This document shows positions 33,985 to 55,380 of a DNA stretch of 64,000 nt, piece by piece. The DNA is taken from positions 10,093,501 to 10,157,500 of the forward strand of contig NC_053422.1 of assembly GCF_016859285.1 (NCBI RefSeq), read 5' to 3'. This DNA is from Xiphias gladius. Lineage: Eukaryota; Chordata; Actinopteri; Istiophoriformes; Xiphiidae. Each line of letters starts with the position of its first letter. The first letter of the stretch is position 1. A program made the position numbers and the translations under genes. The notes beneath the pieces were generated by a model, which did no database searches, was not told the origin of the DNA, and worked only from the letters and a program-made list of their open reading frames with translations.

Positions 33985-34843
33985 ATGGGCATTTGTGTAC
34001 TTGCAACGAGCTGGACGACAAAATGGCCTAAGACTCACATATGGAGAATTTGCTATTGTTTCTAAAGCTATTCCAGAAAGTCTGTGTCACTTGATGAAAA
34101 GCCATATTGGGTATAAACATATTAAGAATTTAAACCACAAACTTTTTATAGGAGGTCTAGATATTACTGATTCTTAATGCAATATTTTATTGTTTTAGGA
34201 AGATATTAATTAGAATAACAATCGGTCATTACCATATAAATTCTGTATACCCAATAAGGCCAGAGGAATACCTTTAAAAATCCTACATAACATATACCCC
34301 ACAATTGTTTTTGTTTCATGCTTCGCTGATGTCGATGTTAACTCCACTTTTTGTGGGAAAGAAACTGGATCAGTCATTCATCTCTCTTTCAGGTGTAACT
34401 TTATGGCCAAATTTTGGTCAGATTTTAATTGCGATATCCAGCATTATAAACACAACTTTAAACGTTTTGTTAAAAACGTAAAGAACCCAAGATTGATTTT
34501 ATTGCAAAGGTGATGATCACAATAATGGGTAGCTTACCAATATTTTCTACTCCTACTTCTGCTTCTACTTCTCAATTATTTCTTCATGGTTTTACATGTT
34601 TTATAACCTCTAAAATGTCATCAAAACAAAGAGTATATGCACAATTAATTATTATAACTACATTTCTGAAAACACTTAAATTAAAAATAAAATAGATAAA
34701 TACCATAACACAACTGAATTCTAGGTGTCATTGTCCTTGTCCTTTCTATTTTCTTTGTCCTCTCATGAGACTTAATTTCCATTTTGTTTAATACTTGGAC
34801 TGTAATTTTTCTTGATTAATAAAGTCTTTTGAAAAAAAAAAAG
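33985..34843 (+). mobile_element. 3' end of a LINE (L1/Tx1-like), copy A
   Basis: Decayed plus-strand pieces read as the C-terminal part of a LINE ORF2, for example LRLTYGEFAIVSKAIPESLC, then KARGIPLKILHNIYPT and NSTFCGKETGSVIHLSFRC. They are interrupted by frame changes and stops. The element ends with TTGATTAATAAAGTCTTTTG and a short poly-A tail. It is 5' truncated, as is usual for LINEs. It sits between TIMM8A and BTK. Confidence 0.7.
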
Positions 34844-35039
34844 ATATGTGAGAGATGAAGAGACTTGGAGATATTGGACTTTGTGGATGTGAATTATACC
34901 ACTACGTTCAAATGGATAGAAGAACATTTGAAAGCTCTGTGATCTTTTCGGTACTTTATACCACAAACTGGTGTTAGAAAGACAGGAGCCCTACAATTTA
35001 TATTGTTATGTGACTACGATGACACAAAATCACTGAAAA

Positions 35040-36011
35040 AATGTGTCTAAATCCCATCGACAAGTTCTTACTGCAGAAAATCATATTTTTTCTCCCCACA
35101 AAAGCTTTTTACTGAAGAATGAATACATAACCAGAAAGAATAAATCTCTGTACTTAGAGCATTGGAGTGACAGGAACATCTTCCCTGCAGGCCTACAAAA
35201 TGAAAATGCTCAAATTCTCTGTTATAAGAAATTTCTTAGATCTAAATTTTTTCCTGTTGCATGTAAAGAATATCAAATGATTAAAAATGCTTTTCCTATC
35301 GTAACTGTGCAGTTGATGAAATGCAACTTTGAACAGCAAGAGCAAAAATGAGGACCTTTGTTTTCTGTAAAAGGAGAAGACATAAGAGCCACAAATGTAC
35401 TAATAAACATAAGGAATTACTTTTACAGTGGAAGAAAAACTACAGTAGAAGAAAAACCACTTCATGTGGAAAACATGGCTTTTTCCAACAAATTAAGAGA
35501 AGTACAATATAAAAACAAACTCTTTCATCTCAAGATTTATAGATATTATCGACAATCGTGCTTTTTTTTTCTAAAGAGGAAGAAGACACAATAACACATT
35601 TATTTTATGAGAGCCAATTTACAATAGTATTCCAGAGGAAATTACAGGAATATTTTGCTAATCAAACAAACCATACAGTTATTATAGAAGCCATATATAT
35701 CGTCCTATATTATGAAAACAAGAACCAACAAAAACAATAGACTGTTAACCTTTTAAAAATTTTAAATATTCCTAAATCCAAATTTTCTAAATCTCACTCA
35801 TCCATTGCTAGATTTAGAAATTATTATACAAACATCTGTTAAACTTTAATAATAAGAAATGTGTGCATACTTTCACTCTTTAATCTATTTTCTTTTTCAC
35901 TTCTCTGTTGTAATGTGTCATGATGTATGACCTTTGTACGTTCAGACTTTTTGCACTTTACTAATGTTCATCTCATTTTTTATACTTCGCTCTGCAAAAA
36001 AAAAAAGATGA
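35040..36011 (+). mobile_element. 3' end of a LINE (L1/Tx1-like), copy B
   Basis: Plus-strand pieces such as LYLEHWSDRNIFPAGLQNEN, ILCYKKFLRSKFFPVACKEY and RKLQEYFANQTNHT correspond to the same ORF2 C-terminal region as copy A but are clearly divergent from it, so this is a separate insertion or subfamily. It ends in a poly-A run at about 35996-36006. It is highly AT-rich and broken. Confidence 0.6.
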
Positions 36012-36231
36012 CTTTGATGTCTGATTGCAGTTGTCATGTCACCCTTGTTATGTGTGACAAAATTTCTTTAAAAAATTCACATTAGTTAATGAAACAAATG
36101 AAGCTAATACCAACCAAAAGTATGATTGTTACACTAAAACTGTTCACATTTGATGAACAGGCCTATTAGATGTTTTGTCATTTTCATTTCACATGATGTT
36201 TCAGTCATTTTCAAGCCTGGCATACTTGGCT

Positions 36232-36237
36232 TTTATT
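36232..36237 (-). terminator. Candidate poly(A) signal of BTK
   Basis: AATAAA on the minus strand, about 490 nt beyond the BTK stop codon. The 3' UTR would be about 36210-36726, including the CA microsatellite. Confidence 0.4.
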
Positions 36238-36566
36238 TGTGCAACACATCTGCTTTTACAAAGCTTGTTTCCACATGCAAAGTTGTCTACATTCCGAAGA
36301 ATACAATAAAGACAGGTACAATATTTTTTAATCCAATAACCTTCATTAAAATATACACATTTTAAATGCTGATCTAGAAGACTGTACTTACTGTATGTGT
36401 TTAGGAAAGCTATTCTAATCACTGAGTTATTATGACATTCACATTACACATATTCACATTACAGAGGACCTAAGTCTGGCTCTGCTGTCTCATGTTCAAG
36501 TTGTTAACTGTTTTTAGATTGTGTTAACTTTCCAGGGACATTCAGAAATGCTGCTCTGTGGGGATA

Positions 36567-36570
<4 letters not shown>

Positions 36571-36624
<54 letters not shown>

Positions 36625-36711
36625 CGTGTGTGTGTGTGTGTGTGTGTGTGCGTGTGTTTGTGTGTGTGTGTGCGCGTGTGTGTGTGTGTGTGCGTGTGTT
36701 TGTGTGCGTGT
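36571..36711. repeat. (GT)n/(CA)n microsatellite in the BTK 3' UTR
   Basis: About 140 nt of GT with occasional GC and TT variants. It begins only 15 nt after the BTK stop codon (TAG at 36727-36729, minus strand), so the mRNA would carry a long CA-repeat at the start of its 3' UTR. Confidence 0.95.
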
Positions 36712-36726
36712 TGATTATTTTGAGAT

Positions 36727-43265
<6,539 letters not shown>

Positions 43266-46200
43266 GATTCAGTCAGAAATAATCTACACGGGAACAAGGA
43301 ATAATGAATACGTTTTTAGAGCAGCATAACAGTGTAACATCCACTGTTTTCCGTGTGGCAGAACAACATGCGCACCGCAACGATTTCGCAGGCAGCAATC
43401 GCCCTGTTGAAAGCTGTGGCTGACTCACATATTACCATTGTGCTAAGCTTAGCATTATAAGGCAGCCTCGGGTTGTGTTGCCCTTCAGACTTAATTATTC
43501 GGTGTTTTCATTTCCTTTGAAAAGTATTTTAACAGAGTTGAAGTTAATACCTACCCACTACAGAGTCAGAGCAATGCCACCACAACACGTGAGACTAGAG
43601 ATCTGGAAAGGGCGGAGAGACATGCAGCATGAGTGTGAGTAAGTATCAGTGCGTGATTAGCTGTAGTTTGCATGAGCCCTGCTTTTCATGCCAGCAACAT
43701 CCTCTGTTTTAAAAATCCCCCCCCCCCCGGTGTCACATCTGTTTCTCTCAGCTATTATATCCTGGTCATCAACACGGTGACCCAAATGTGCAGTATGCTT
43801 TTGCACTGGGAAGCCGGGTAAGGAAATATTGGATAAAAGTGTCCACCGAATCCCTGGTCTGCAAATGTATTCCTTATATGATGGGTTTACATTATTCTTC
43901 CTCTTCCAATCCACTTCTTAGATTGTTGTTACATGAGAATTTGTCTGGGGTATGGCACAATAACCGGCATCTGTAATTTTTTTTTTTTTTTTTTTTTTTT
44001 TGAGGGGGTGGTTGTATATCATGTCACATAAATGTAAACACGAGCTCTCTCGCAATGCACACACACGTTACTTTTTTGAACCTGATTTTCAATGCTATTT
44101 TTAGGGTCCAGCAACCTGGTCGTTGATACACTGGCCCAGTTAGCTAAATTAATGTAACACATTAAAATGTATGCTCGTAGATTAGGAATCATATAAATTA
44201 AATTAGTTTACTGGCAAACTGATTATATAAGATATCAAACAATCTCACCGTCACGAGGCTGCCTTTCGCTCACCCGCTCACACACTTAAATACATTTTAC
44301 CTGCATTATTAGATAAGTAGACAAGTAAAAAAAAACCTGTCTCTTCTTAGTTTATGAAAGCTTATTGTTTCTTGTTTTCAGCATCTGCTAACCACTGGTG
44401 ATAAAGTGAAACCTCCCACAGAGACAAGGCCTCTGTCGACACCATAGCTACATTTTTTGGTTAATCCAGGTTGGCAAATGTGAAACATGATTCACTACAC
44501 ACAGTAGATGATGATGTTTCATTCAGAATGAACTGGCTGTAGAGGAAGAAAAGCACCACAAATGCGGGAAAAAAGTGAAAAAATTCCTTGAGATGTTGAA
44601 TCATTTATCTGAATTTAATGTCAGTAGATAGAGCAGCGACAGGCCAGTGTGTACAGGTCGTATTTAGTACCAAACAGACAAATAACATCATGTTTAGTTG
44701 CAGCGGGCTGATGCAGGACTACAACCCAAATCCCATTCAACCACCACTTTTACCAAAAAAAGCATTATTCACAGAAGCTGTGCTCTGGACACATATTACT
44801 CCAAAATACAGCAAAAGCACACAAGGCACTAAAGGAAGGAAGTCATATTGCCAGGTCAAACATGGACTATCAGATGCTCAAACTCACCCTTGTCACGCAG
44901 ATGAATGCTCACTGACTTTTGGTCTCTGTAAGATGTGTTTGCACTTCAGCTCAGCCTATTTTCAGTATGTGAGTACTTCCTCCTATCATATGAACTGTAA
45001 CACTACCAGAAGCTTCTTTCACCCCCTGCTAACCAGGAGTGTGACATTTCTTCACACTAGAGTGACAATACCTATAGGTTTTGTTTGTGCTGTCATGCAC
45101 AGACAGCCGTGTTCCCCATTCTGCGAAACATTGTTTACTCATTCCTCATTTGTCGCAATCCCGCAATGTTTTCTCACATCACTTACTTGAAAAGAGGGCA
45201 ATAAACTCTGATAATGGATAATCAACACACCGATCTACCCCCCCCCCCCCCTCTCTCTCTCTCGTTGTCTGATTAATTGGAACCAGTTGACTGAAACTGT
45301 ACGTCCATATTTTACTGCATCATGGCCACCAGAAGGAGATCTTCTTTTCTCTTTTTTGAGGGGAGTTGACTCATGGTGGCTGACACAGACAAACTGATAG
45401 GGAAGTTGCATCAGTGTTGCACTGCAATTTGAAGGGAGAAAGAAACCAAGTGCCCTGCAGTACTTCGAACTAACATTACATTTCTCTCAAATATGGTAAA
45501 CCATCAGTGGCACATTTAAAATGAATGTTACATACCTGCAACCTGCTGTTACACATCACTTCTCCACTTACAGCTATATACAACACTCCCTTTTTTTTTT
45601 AGATTTTGCAGAATCCCCCTCTTTTTCTGCACAACACAACAACACTTTAACACTTTGCAGAGAGAAATTCTTTTTTTCTTTTTTTTCCTGTTTACAGTGC
45701 TTATCTTTTCAGCTACTTGTGTGGTTTTGCGTTGTGAAATTACATATCCTACATCTATCCATCAAATTCCACGAAATGAAATTTAAAAAAAACAAACAAA
45801 CCGTGGTCTCAAAAACTGCACTCATAACTTCTCAGCGACTCAAAAGTCAAGAGTAGCCAAAGTGAAAAATAACTGTTTTAATCTCATAGAATCATCTAAT
45901 CACAAGGAAATATGTTAGCCATTTCCGACTTGGGTGGCTGTCAGAGTGATGGACAACTGATCTTTGTGACTCGTAAATATCGCCAACTGTGTCACTATGT
46001 CAGTGCGCACAAGGCAGTGATACATGCATTGAAATGAAAAGGCTCCAATTAACTTTAGTTATAAAGACTGGTGGACATGTTTTAGGCTGGCGTGCAATTA
46101 TTTGTTTCACTGCCTGATGCCTGCTTTGTATGACACAGCAAGCACAACCATATAATGAAAGAGTGGGTTTAACAGGAACCTGTTAAGATGCTCTCTTTTC

Positions 46201-47427
46201 CTGACATTTCCTGACAGATAAGAAGTATATGCAAGACAATGTGTGTATGTGTGTTGGAGTGTGTATGAGAGAGGGACAAAGGGAGAAAAAGAGAGCAAGA
46301 TGCATGTATTTTCAATGCAAATATTAAGAGTTAAATCTCACCACAAAGAATATTCCCCCTCCACACAGTAAGATACCGCATCAGTTTAACATTGTGGTCT
46401 TCATGTTGAGGTCGGTTTTATTACGATTTCCTGTGAGGCATGTAAATAAATGTCAGTTTTAGGGAAACTATCACCCCACCAAAAGATGTAAACCATGCTA
46501 GCTGTGCAAGATGTGTCAATACAAAGGTTTAAAAAAAAAAAGAGTTTATATCATTGCATAGTTGTATAGCATTATAAGTATAGCAGAATACACCACTGTG
46601 CATCATTGTGAACAAAACATTCAGAAACAAGTATAACATCTTCAGCAGATAATGTCACTAGGATTTCACTTATGTATTTGCAGTTTTGTGGTGAGTACAC
46701 GCTTCATTTTGGATTTGCATTCAAACTGGTACTTGCACAAAGCTGCCTACGACTTAAGCTTTTCCACATTCTCTCAGATGAAATGCACGACTAAAAACTA
46801 CTTCTTTAACCCCACAGGCTATATTCAGAGAGCGGTGTCACTTACCTAAGACACCCCGAGGCAGTCAAGCATCAGACAGACGACTACAGATGCTGAAGCT
46901 TGTCGCGATGGCAGAAACCTTCGCCTCAGTTGCTCGCCTTCCATTAAATGTGTAGGTCTGTGATGCAAGAAGCTTAAACTCACCCGCAGAGAGGAATCGA
47001 CTCTGCTTACTTCCCCTTTTTCTTCCTGCTCATTTTCATATCAGCCCTCTGGACAGTTTTGGTGATAAGTGGAAACAGGGTAACTATTAACACAGGGCCA
47101 CATTCGGGTACTAGGCTCTTACACTCCTACACTTATTTGAGGGTATCTGCTATTCAGGCTACTGCAAATTTGACAATTGCAGGGGCGAGAGGCAAGCACA
47201 CTTCAAACTCGTGACTTTTGCAGGCATTAGAAATTGTACTCATTGTGTTTTTTACAAAGACTAAATGTATAACTCTTTGCATTTAATTTAAATTTGAGCT
47301 CTTTGCTTATTTGCAATTTTTGCCGCCCCCCCCCCCTCTCCCGTACTCCTTGCCGCTAGGGGGCAGACACTGGGACTACAGCCGGTGCACAGCTGAGGTC
47401 TACTTTAAGAACTGTTTCCGGCTTCTG
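43266..47427. other. BTK-RPL36A divergent intergenic interval
   Basis: BTK 5' UTR and promoter, and the RPL36A promoter, must lie here, but I cannot place the BTK non-coding first exon from sequence alone. Homopolymer runs occur at 43713-43728 (C), about 43978-44000 (T) and 45238-45251 (C). One 190-codon plus-strand open frame at 44618-45190 has no recognisable domain and is probably fortuitous. Confidence 0.5.
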
Positions 47428-47444
47428 CCTCCCTCTTTTCCTCT
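47428..47444 (+). promoter_or_regulatory. Candidate 5' TOP tract of RPL36A
   Basis: An uninterrupted 17-nt pyrimidine tract ends 16 nt before the RPL36A start codon. Ribosomal protein mRNAs start with a C followed by pyrimidines (5' TOP), which places translation under mTOR/LARP1 control. The transcription start is therefore probably inside or at the start of this tract. Confidence 0.65.
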
Positions 47445-47460
47445 GCATCGGGTCGCAGCC

Positions 47461-50298
<2,838 letters not shown>

Positions 50299-50338
50299 AC
50301 TGTGGTCCAGTCTTCTGGATGAAGTTGTCACTATTTTC

Positions 50339-50344
50339 AATAAA
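50339..50344 (+). terminator. Poly(A) signal of RPL36A
   Basis: AATAAA 41 nt after the stop codon, giving a very short 3' UTR, as is normal for ribosomal protein genes. Confidence 0.85.
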
Positions 50345-50504
50345 TGTATTAAAACAACCCTAGGAGTCAAGTCCTTTGTTTTTACCTTTATTTTCACCAT
50401 ATTCTGTTGAATGTACAAAATTCGAGCTTTCTTTTAAGATAATTTAACCTCTATTAGCAGTGTAGTCTGGACAATTCACATTGTGTCCAAATACACACCA
50501 GTGA

Positions 50505-50510
50505 TTTATT
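50505..50510 (-). terminator. Candidate poly(A) signal of GLA
   Basis: AATAAA on the minus strand, about 207 nt beyond the GLA stop codon and only 161 nt from the convergent RPL36A signal. Confidence 0.6.
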
Positions 50511-50716
50511 CAACATGATAAAATGTAGCCAGTATACTGTAGTCACAGTATCAAAGCTGATTCAAGCAAACTCTTTAGACTATAAAAAAAAAATTCCCTT
50601 TTTTTTTTAAATGTAGGCACTGATATACAAAAGCAACTGAGCTTTAAAATTTCAAAGATCCAATGACTTTACACTTAATATAGTTTAGGCAGATAAAGTG
50701 CATAACCCCCCGAAGA

Positions 50717-53700
50717 CTACAAAATGGTGGCGTGCTTGTGTTTGACGGACGTATCCCGCCAGTGCAGCTTGTGCATCCCGAAGTCGCTGCTGATGGGAGT
50801 GACGGTTAGTAGAGCGGTGCCTGAAGGGTTGACGGATACAACCACTTTGCTGCGTGGCGTCTGAACACCCATCTCCTTGTACTGAGGCAGGATCTGTGTG
50901 ACGTTACACTGGGGGTCGCAGATCTTCCAGCCCGGAACCGCTCTGATGAGAAACCCTCGGGGACCACCGATCTCCTGTTTGTTCAGAATGGCGATAGCCA
51001 GCCGGTTCTTGGACAGAGGCCTCTCCCACACTTCAAAACTGTCCACCTGTAGAACAAGTTATATTTAATCAATTTATCTATTCCATATCTTGAATTGCCA
51101 TTACCATTTTGATTTCATTACAATCATTACCATAAAGTCTTAAGTTCTGCGACTACTAGACCCTGTCAGGATGATCACAAAGCGTTTAGCATTTCTATAT
51201 ATAAACTAAATGTGCTATAAATGCTGACAGCTGTCATTCCAGACGGTGAACATGTTTTGTGTCACCCCTCTCACCCACCTTGGCAGTGTGGTATCCCTGC
51301 TTGCCCAGAGGGTCCTGGCTGATGTCTATGATGCGTCTATTCTGCAACAGCTCCTTGGAGCGGGGACAGATGTCCCTCAGATCATTGGACATGAGCAGAG
51401 GGGATGCCATGATGGCCCATAATGCCATCTGAGACTCCTGCTGGTCGTGACTCAGGCCAAAGTTACCGATGACCAGCTAGAGAAATGGACTGGTATCATA
51501 AATATGTAAATAACGAGGGAATTTAGGCTTACTGCCCATATGCACTACATCAACAACACACTACTGAGAAATTTGCTTGTAGTTTTTGTACTTAACATAA
51601 ATTCAGTTGAGCCCTTTTATAAATAAAGCTCTATAGAAATGAAAAAGGGTGTAAAACCTGAACAGATAGTTTGACATTTTGAGAAATTAATTGCTTAGAT
51701 CAGAAGACCCATACCACTGTTACGACTGTATGGTCAATATGAAGCTACAGCCAGCAGCCTGTTAGCTTAGCACAAATGCGGTCTACCCTGGCTCTGTCCA
51801 AAGGTTACAATATCCACCTATATCCAATACAATAACAAACAATATCCATTGTTTTCAAAATGTAGCAGTGGGCAGGTCATTCAGTGATGTTTTTAAAAAT
51901 AATAATAAAACAGCTCGGTTCTTGACGGCCACTGGTTCTATATGCTTAGTTTGAGGTCAGTGAGGAGAGCTTGAGTAGAGCACAGTACCATATCGGGGTC
52001 ATTCCAGCCCCCAGGTCCAGCCGCGGGGACGATGATGTCCTGATGAGAAGCAGTCCAGTCCAAAATGGACTTGACAGAGCTCCATGAGTCGTAGACGTCA
52101 TTGAAGTTGCGCCAGTGGTTGCACGTCTCACGAATGGCAGTGTAGTTAGGCTGGAGGCAAAGGAATGCTCTTTTATGTATCGAACATATGGCATATGGTC
52201 TCATCGTGCGGTGGAAATCCCTAGTAAGAATCTTTTATTTTCATTTGTGCCGTTATGTGGGTAGAATTTTGGAAAATAAACCAGTGATTGTTAGTGTTTG
52301 TTGAAATTTAAAGGCATGTAAAGACAAACAAGTTGTTTCTCACCTGTTGGAAAGGCCACTCGTACAAAGGCCACTCACAGGAGTACAGGATACTTCTTCC
52401 GGTTTTGTTCAGTGCTTTCGACATGTTTATGTAGCCTTAACCAAAATAAATAATAAGTAGTTAGATTAAAGCCCTGATAATACCTTGTCTACTGGGTCCA
52501 TTGAGGTTCTGATTGAGAGAAGAACCAAAAAATTACCCCAAGAACAAGGTGAGGTAAGATGTAATTTAAAAGTTATGTCACATGACGATACCATATTTCC
52601 AAGTTTATTCAAATATCCAGTACTGTGCAAACATTTTAGGCAGTTAATATGTTAGTATCCCTATCCATCATGCAGTACGAAAGTATCCTCACCTTACTTT
52701 TATTGCCTAAAACCTTGGCACGGTACTATAAATCACTGGGCCGTACTAGGTAACTTTTGCCTCAGGTTTAGTACATGCTGATCAGGACCTAAGCTGCGAG
52801 CTCATCTGGGGACCGATGCCGAAAGCTCACCTTCTCCCAGCAAGGTCCAGTCCAGATAGCAGCCATCAAACTTAAGCAGGTCCACGGACCAGTCAGCAAA
52901 AGTCTGAGCGTCCGTCTCATAGTAGCCCAGACTGCCAGGGTATCCAGCACAGGTGTTTTTCCCAACATCTGCGTAGATGCCCAGCTTCAGGCCCTTGGAA
53001 TGGACCTTAAGACACAAAAATAAAATGGAATTCATCGATTTAGTTTAGGAGTAATGGCTACAGTTTTGTTCTTGACAGGTTGTGAGCATGTACCAGCAGG
53101 CGGCGACGTTGCACAGCTAAAAACTCCACGCTTCTATTATAGGACACAGCTCGGCCTCAGTGGGCCTAAATATATCCCTTTTGCTGGTGAACATAACTTT
53201 TTAGCTGCCTCTGTAGCAATCAGCCTGTCACAGTGGTCTACAACGCTGGAAACTCCTCTCCAGTGTGGCTGTCTGTAGCAGATAGGGCGAGCGCCGGCAT
53301 ACTCCTTCCTGAGACGATTTAAAGGGTAAGGTATCTCCCTGGGCTCCAGGTGCTGAATGTCTATCGGTATGAAATCTGAGGCCTGGGTTCTACATCCGGT
53401 CCTTTCCCCTTCATTATGTAAATAATTGCAGGTCGGCTTGGATGGATGTATAATGAATACGTAATCCGACTGTGCCATCACTTTTACTTCTGGGAGTTAT
53501 TAAACCCGGGCCTCGCAAAGTTTTAATTCGTCAAAGATTTCCAAACTTAGATGCATTGCACCACTGATGCTGTAATACCGCATCCCCATGCTATTCATAA
53601 TGCAGCCAAATGGCTGGAAACTATAATAAAACAGTCATATCCCAGCACGTACTCTCATTTGGTCCTTCCAGCTAGTGAAATAAGTCAAATCAAAGAATTT

Positions 53701-55150
53701 CTGCCTTTGCTTACGGTCTCTCTGTGAACCCCTCTCTCTTTGATGTGTATGGAGGAATTACGGCGTTAATACTATTATGATTCAGAGCTTTCATGCCTCT
53801 TCCATACTTACTACTCACATAGTCGGCCAGTTTCTTGATGCCCCCCGGGAATCTTTTGGGGTCTGCCTGCAGGCGGCCCTGGGCATCACGCTGGCGGGAC
53901 GGCCAGCAGTCATCGATGCAGACGTACTCATAGCCGGCCTCCCTCCAGCCCTCCCTCGCCATCGCGTCCGCCATCTGCATGTACAGACGCTCACTGCCAG
54001 GGCAACAGGAGGAGACAGGCGGGGCTGATAGCGTCAGTGAGATGCCAGCGCTCAGTGTCATGTGCGACAGCAATGTGGCAGACACAAACATGTGCACGCT
54101 AAAGGAATTCTCATAGCAGCCAATGCCAGTTTTGCCGTCGTTCACTGCTGAGTAATATAAAACGATAACAGTGCGACCAATGGGCTAAGACCCGGGGCTC
54201 TGAGTGCTCTATTGGCCAGGTTTTTCCAGGGGGGAAAAACAAAAAACAAAAAACTGCCGTGCACAGAAATGTAAAGGCAGTTTATGCTTGTCACTAATGA
54301 GCATGGAGGTCCCTAAAATAAAACAGGGAGCACGATCTTGCAGTGTGTTGCATTACTTCTGAAGTGCTCTTCCGTCATCAAAGAAACACAAATGAAGACC
54401 TGACTATCTTGTAATTATGACTAGAGCTGCAACCATTTGCTGACTGAGTGATTAGTCCATGGTGAGAAAATTAATGTGCAACTATTGTGATAAGTGAGTG
54501 ATTAGTGAGGATTTTTTTTTCAAGCTTTCCTTTGGCACGTTTGATAACAAATGGGAAACCTCGTGAACTGAATATCTGGAGGCATCACTTTGGGCCCTAG
54601 GAAAACGTGCGATGAGCTGCCCCCCCCCTCTTACTTTTTGACATGTAATTGTCTACAGGGGCACAAGCAGACAATAAATCGCTTCCCGTGCACAGTGGGG
54701 GTTTTACGTGGGTGAAGGTACGTTACGATTTATGTGGAAGAGAAAAACGTGGAAGCTTTCACTGAACGGGTCTGGGTGAAGTCACCTTTGTGGGAGTTTA
54801 GGACACAAATGGGGCTGTGAGAGATGTTTACGTGTAATCCACGAGGGGAGCTGAAGTGTTGGTGAAGCGTCCCCGCGAGTGACATTAGTTTGGGGGGGGG
54901 GGGGGTCTTCCTCGCGCTTGAGCTCTAAAAACGTGTCACGGTCCGTGACCGGATCGAGCGCCACACCTGACAGCGCCGGTGCCTCTTACCTGACGCAGTC
55001 GTCGGGGTCCTTGTCGCAGTCGACGTTGCACACGAACCTCTCCCAGTGCAGCCAGCCCATGGGGGGCTTCAGAGCCAGGCCGTTGTCCAAAGCCTCGGCG
55101 CAGGGGCCCGTGAGAGCGACGAGCCCGAGGAGAAGCACGACTCTGCGCAT
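50717..55150 (-). CDS. gla: GLA, lysosomal alpha-galactosidase A
   Basis: GLA is a lysosomal GH27 glycosidase that removes terminal alpha-galactose from glycolipids such as Gb3. The seven exons on the minus strand are 55150-54990, 53993-53819, 53005-52831, 52435-52344, 52150-51989, 51476-51279 and 51046-50717, giving 430 residues (human 429). A signal peptide is evident ([20 protein letters not shown]). The mature enzyme starts [19 protein letters not shown]. Nucleophile region: LLKFDGCY (Asp about 159, human Asp170). Acid/base region: HWRNFND (Asp about 219, human Asp231). The substrate-recognition segment CEWPLY carries the Glu and Leu of alpha-galactosidase, not the Ser/Ala of alpha-N-acetylgalactosaminidase (NAGA). 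Cysteines of the [12 protein letters not shown] disulfide cluster are kept. Exon count and order match the human gene. Confidence 0.97.
51655..51835. repeat. Partial foldback repeat copy in GLA intron
   Basis: It shares TATGAAGCTACAGCCAGCAG, CCTGTTAGCTTAGC and CTGGCTCTGTCCAAAGGT with the palindrome at 2024-2590. It lies between the GLA exons at 51279-51476 and 51989-52150. Confidence 0.65.
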
Positions 55151-55380
55151 CTTCGCTTCTCGACTCGACTCGCTTCACGCGAACGACGACAACAAGCGAC
55201 CGTAATTGCGCCAAGATCCTATTTCCTCGTGCAAAAACGGGGCTCAGACCGCCCCCTGGACGACTGACACACATCCGGACCAATAGAGTCAAAATGCGTC
55301 TGTCGCTTGTCCACTGACATTGCGCCCGGATTCGTTCACTACGAAACTAGGAAGCGCCGAGGTTCACCACTAGAGTCAGG
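55151..55380 (-). promoter_or_regulatory. GLA promoter region
   Basis: A GC-rich stretch immediately upstream of the GLA ATG. A CCAAT motif lies at 55280-55284, about 130 nt from the ATG. No TATA box is obvious, as expected for a housekeeping lysosomal gene. Confidence 0.45.

Noticed and set aside
50717-55150. Identity as NAGA (alpha-N-acetylgalactosaminidase) instead of GLA
   Set aside because: The substrate-recognition segment is CEWPLY with Glu and Leu as in GLA, and the neighbours RPL36A and BTK match the GLA locus.
54936-55292. 118-codon minus-strand frame covering GLA exon 1
   Set aside because: It is in a different frame from the true signal-peptide frame [11 protein letters not shown]-rich shadow of GLA exon 1.
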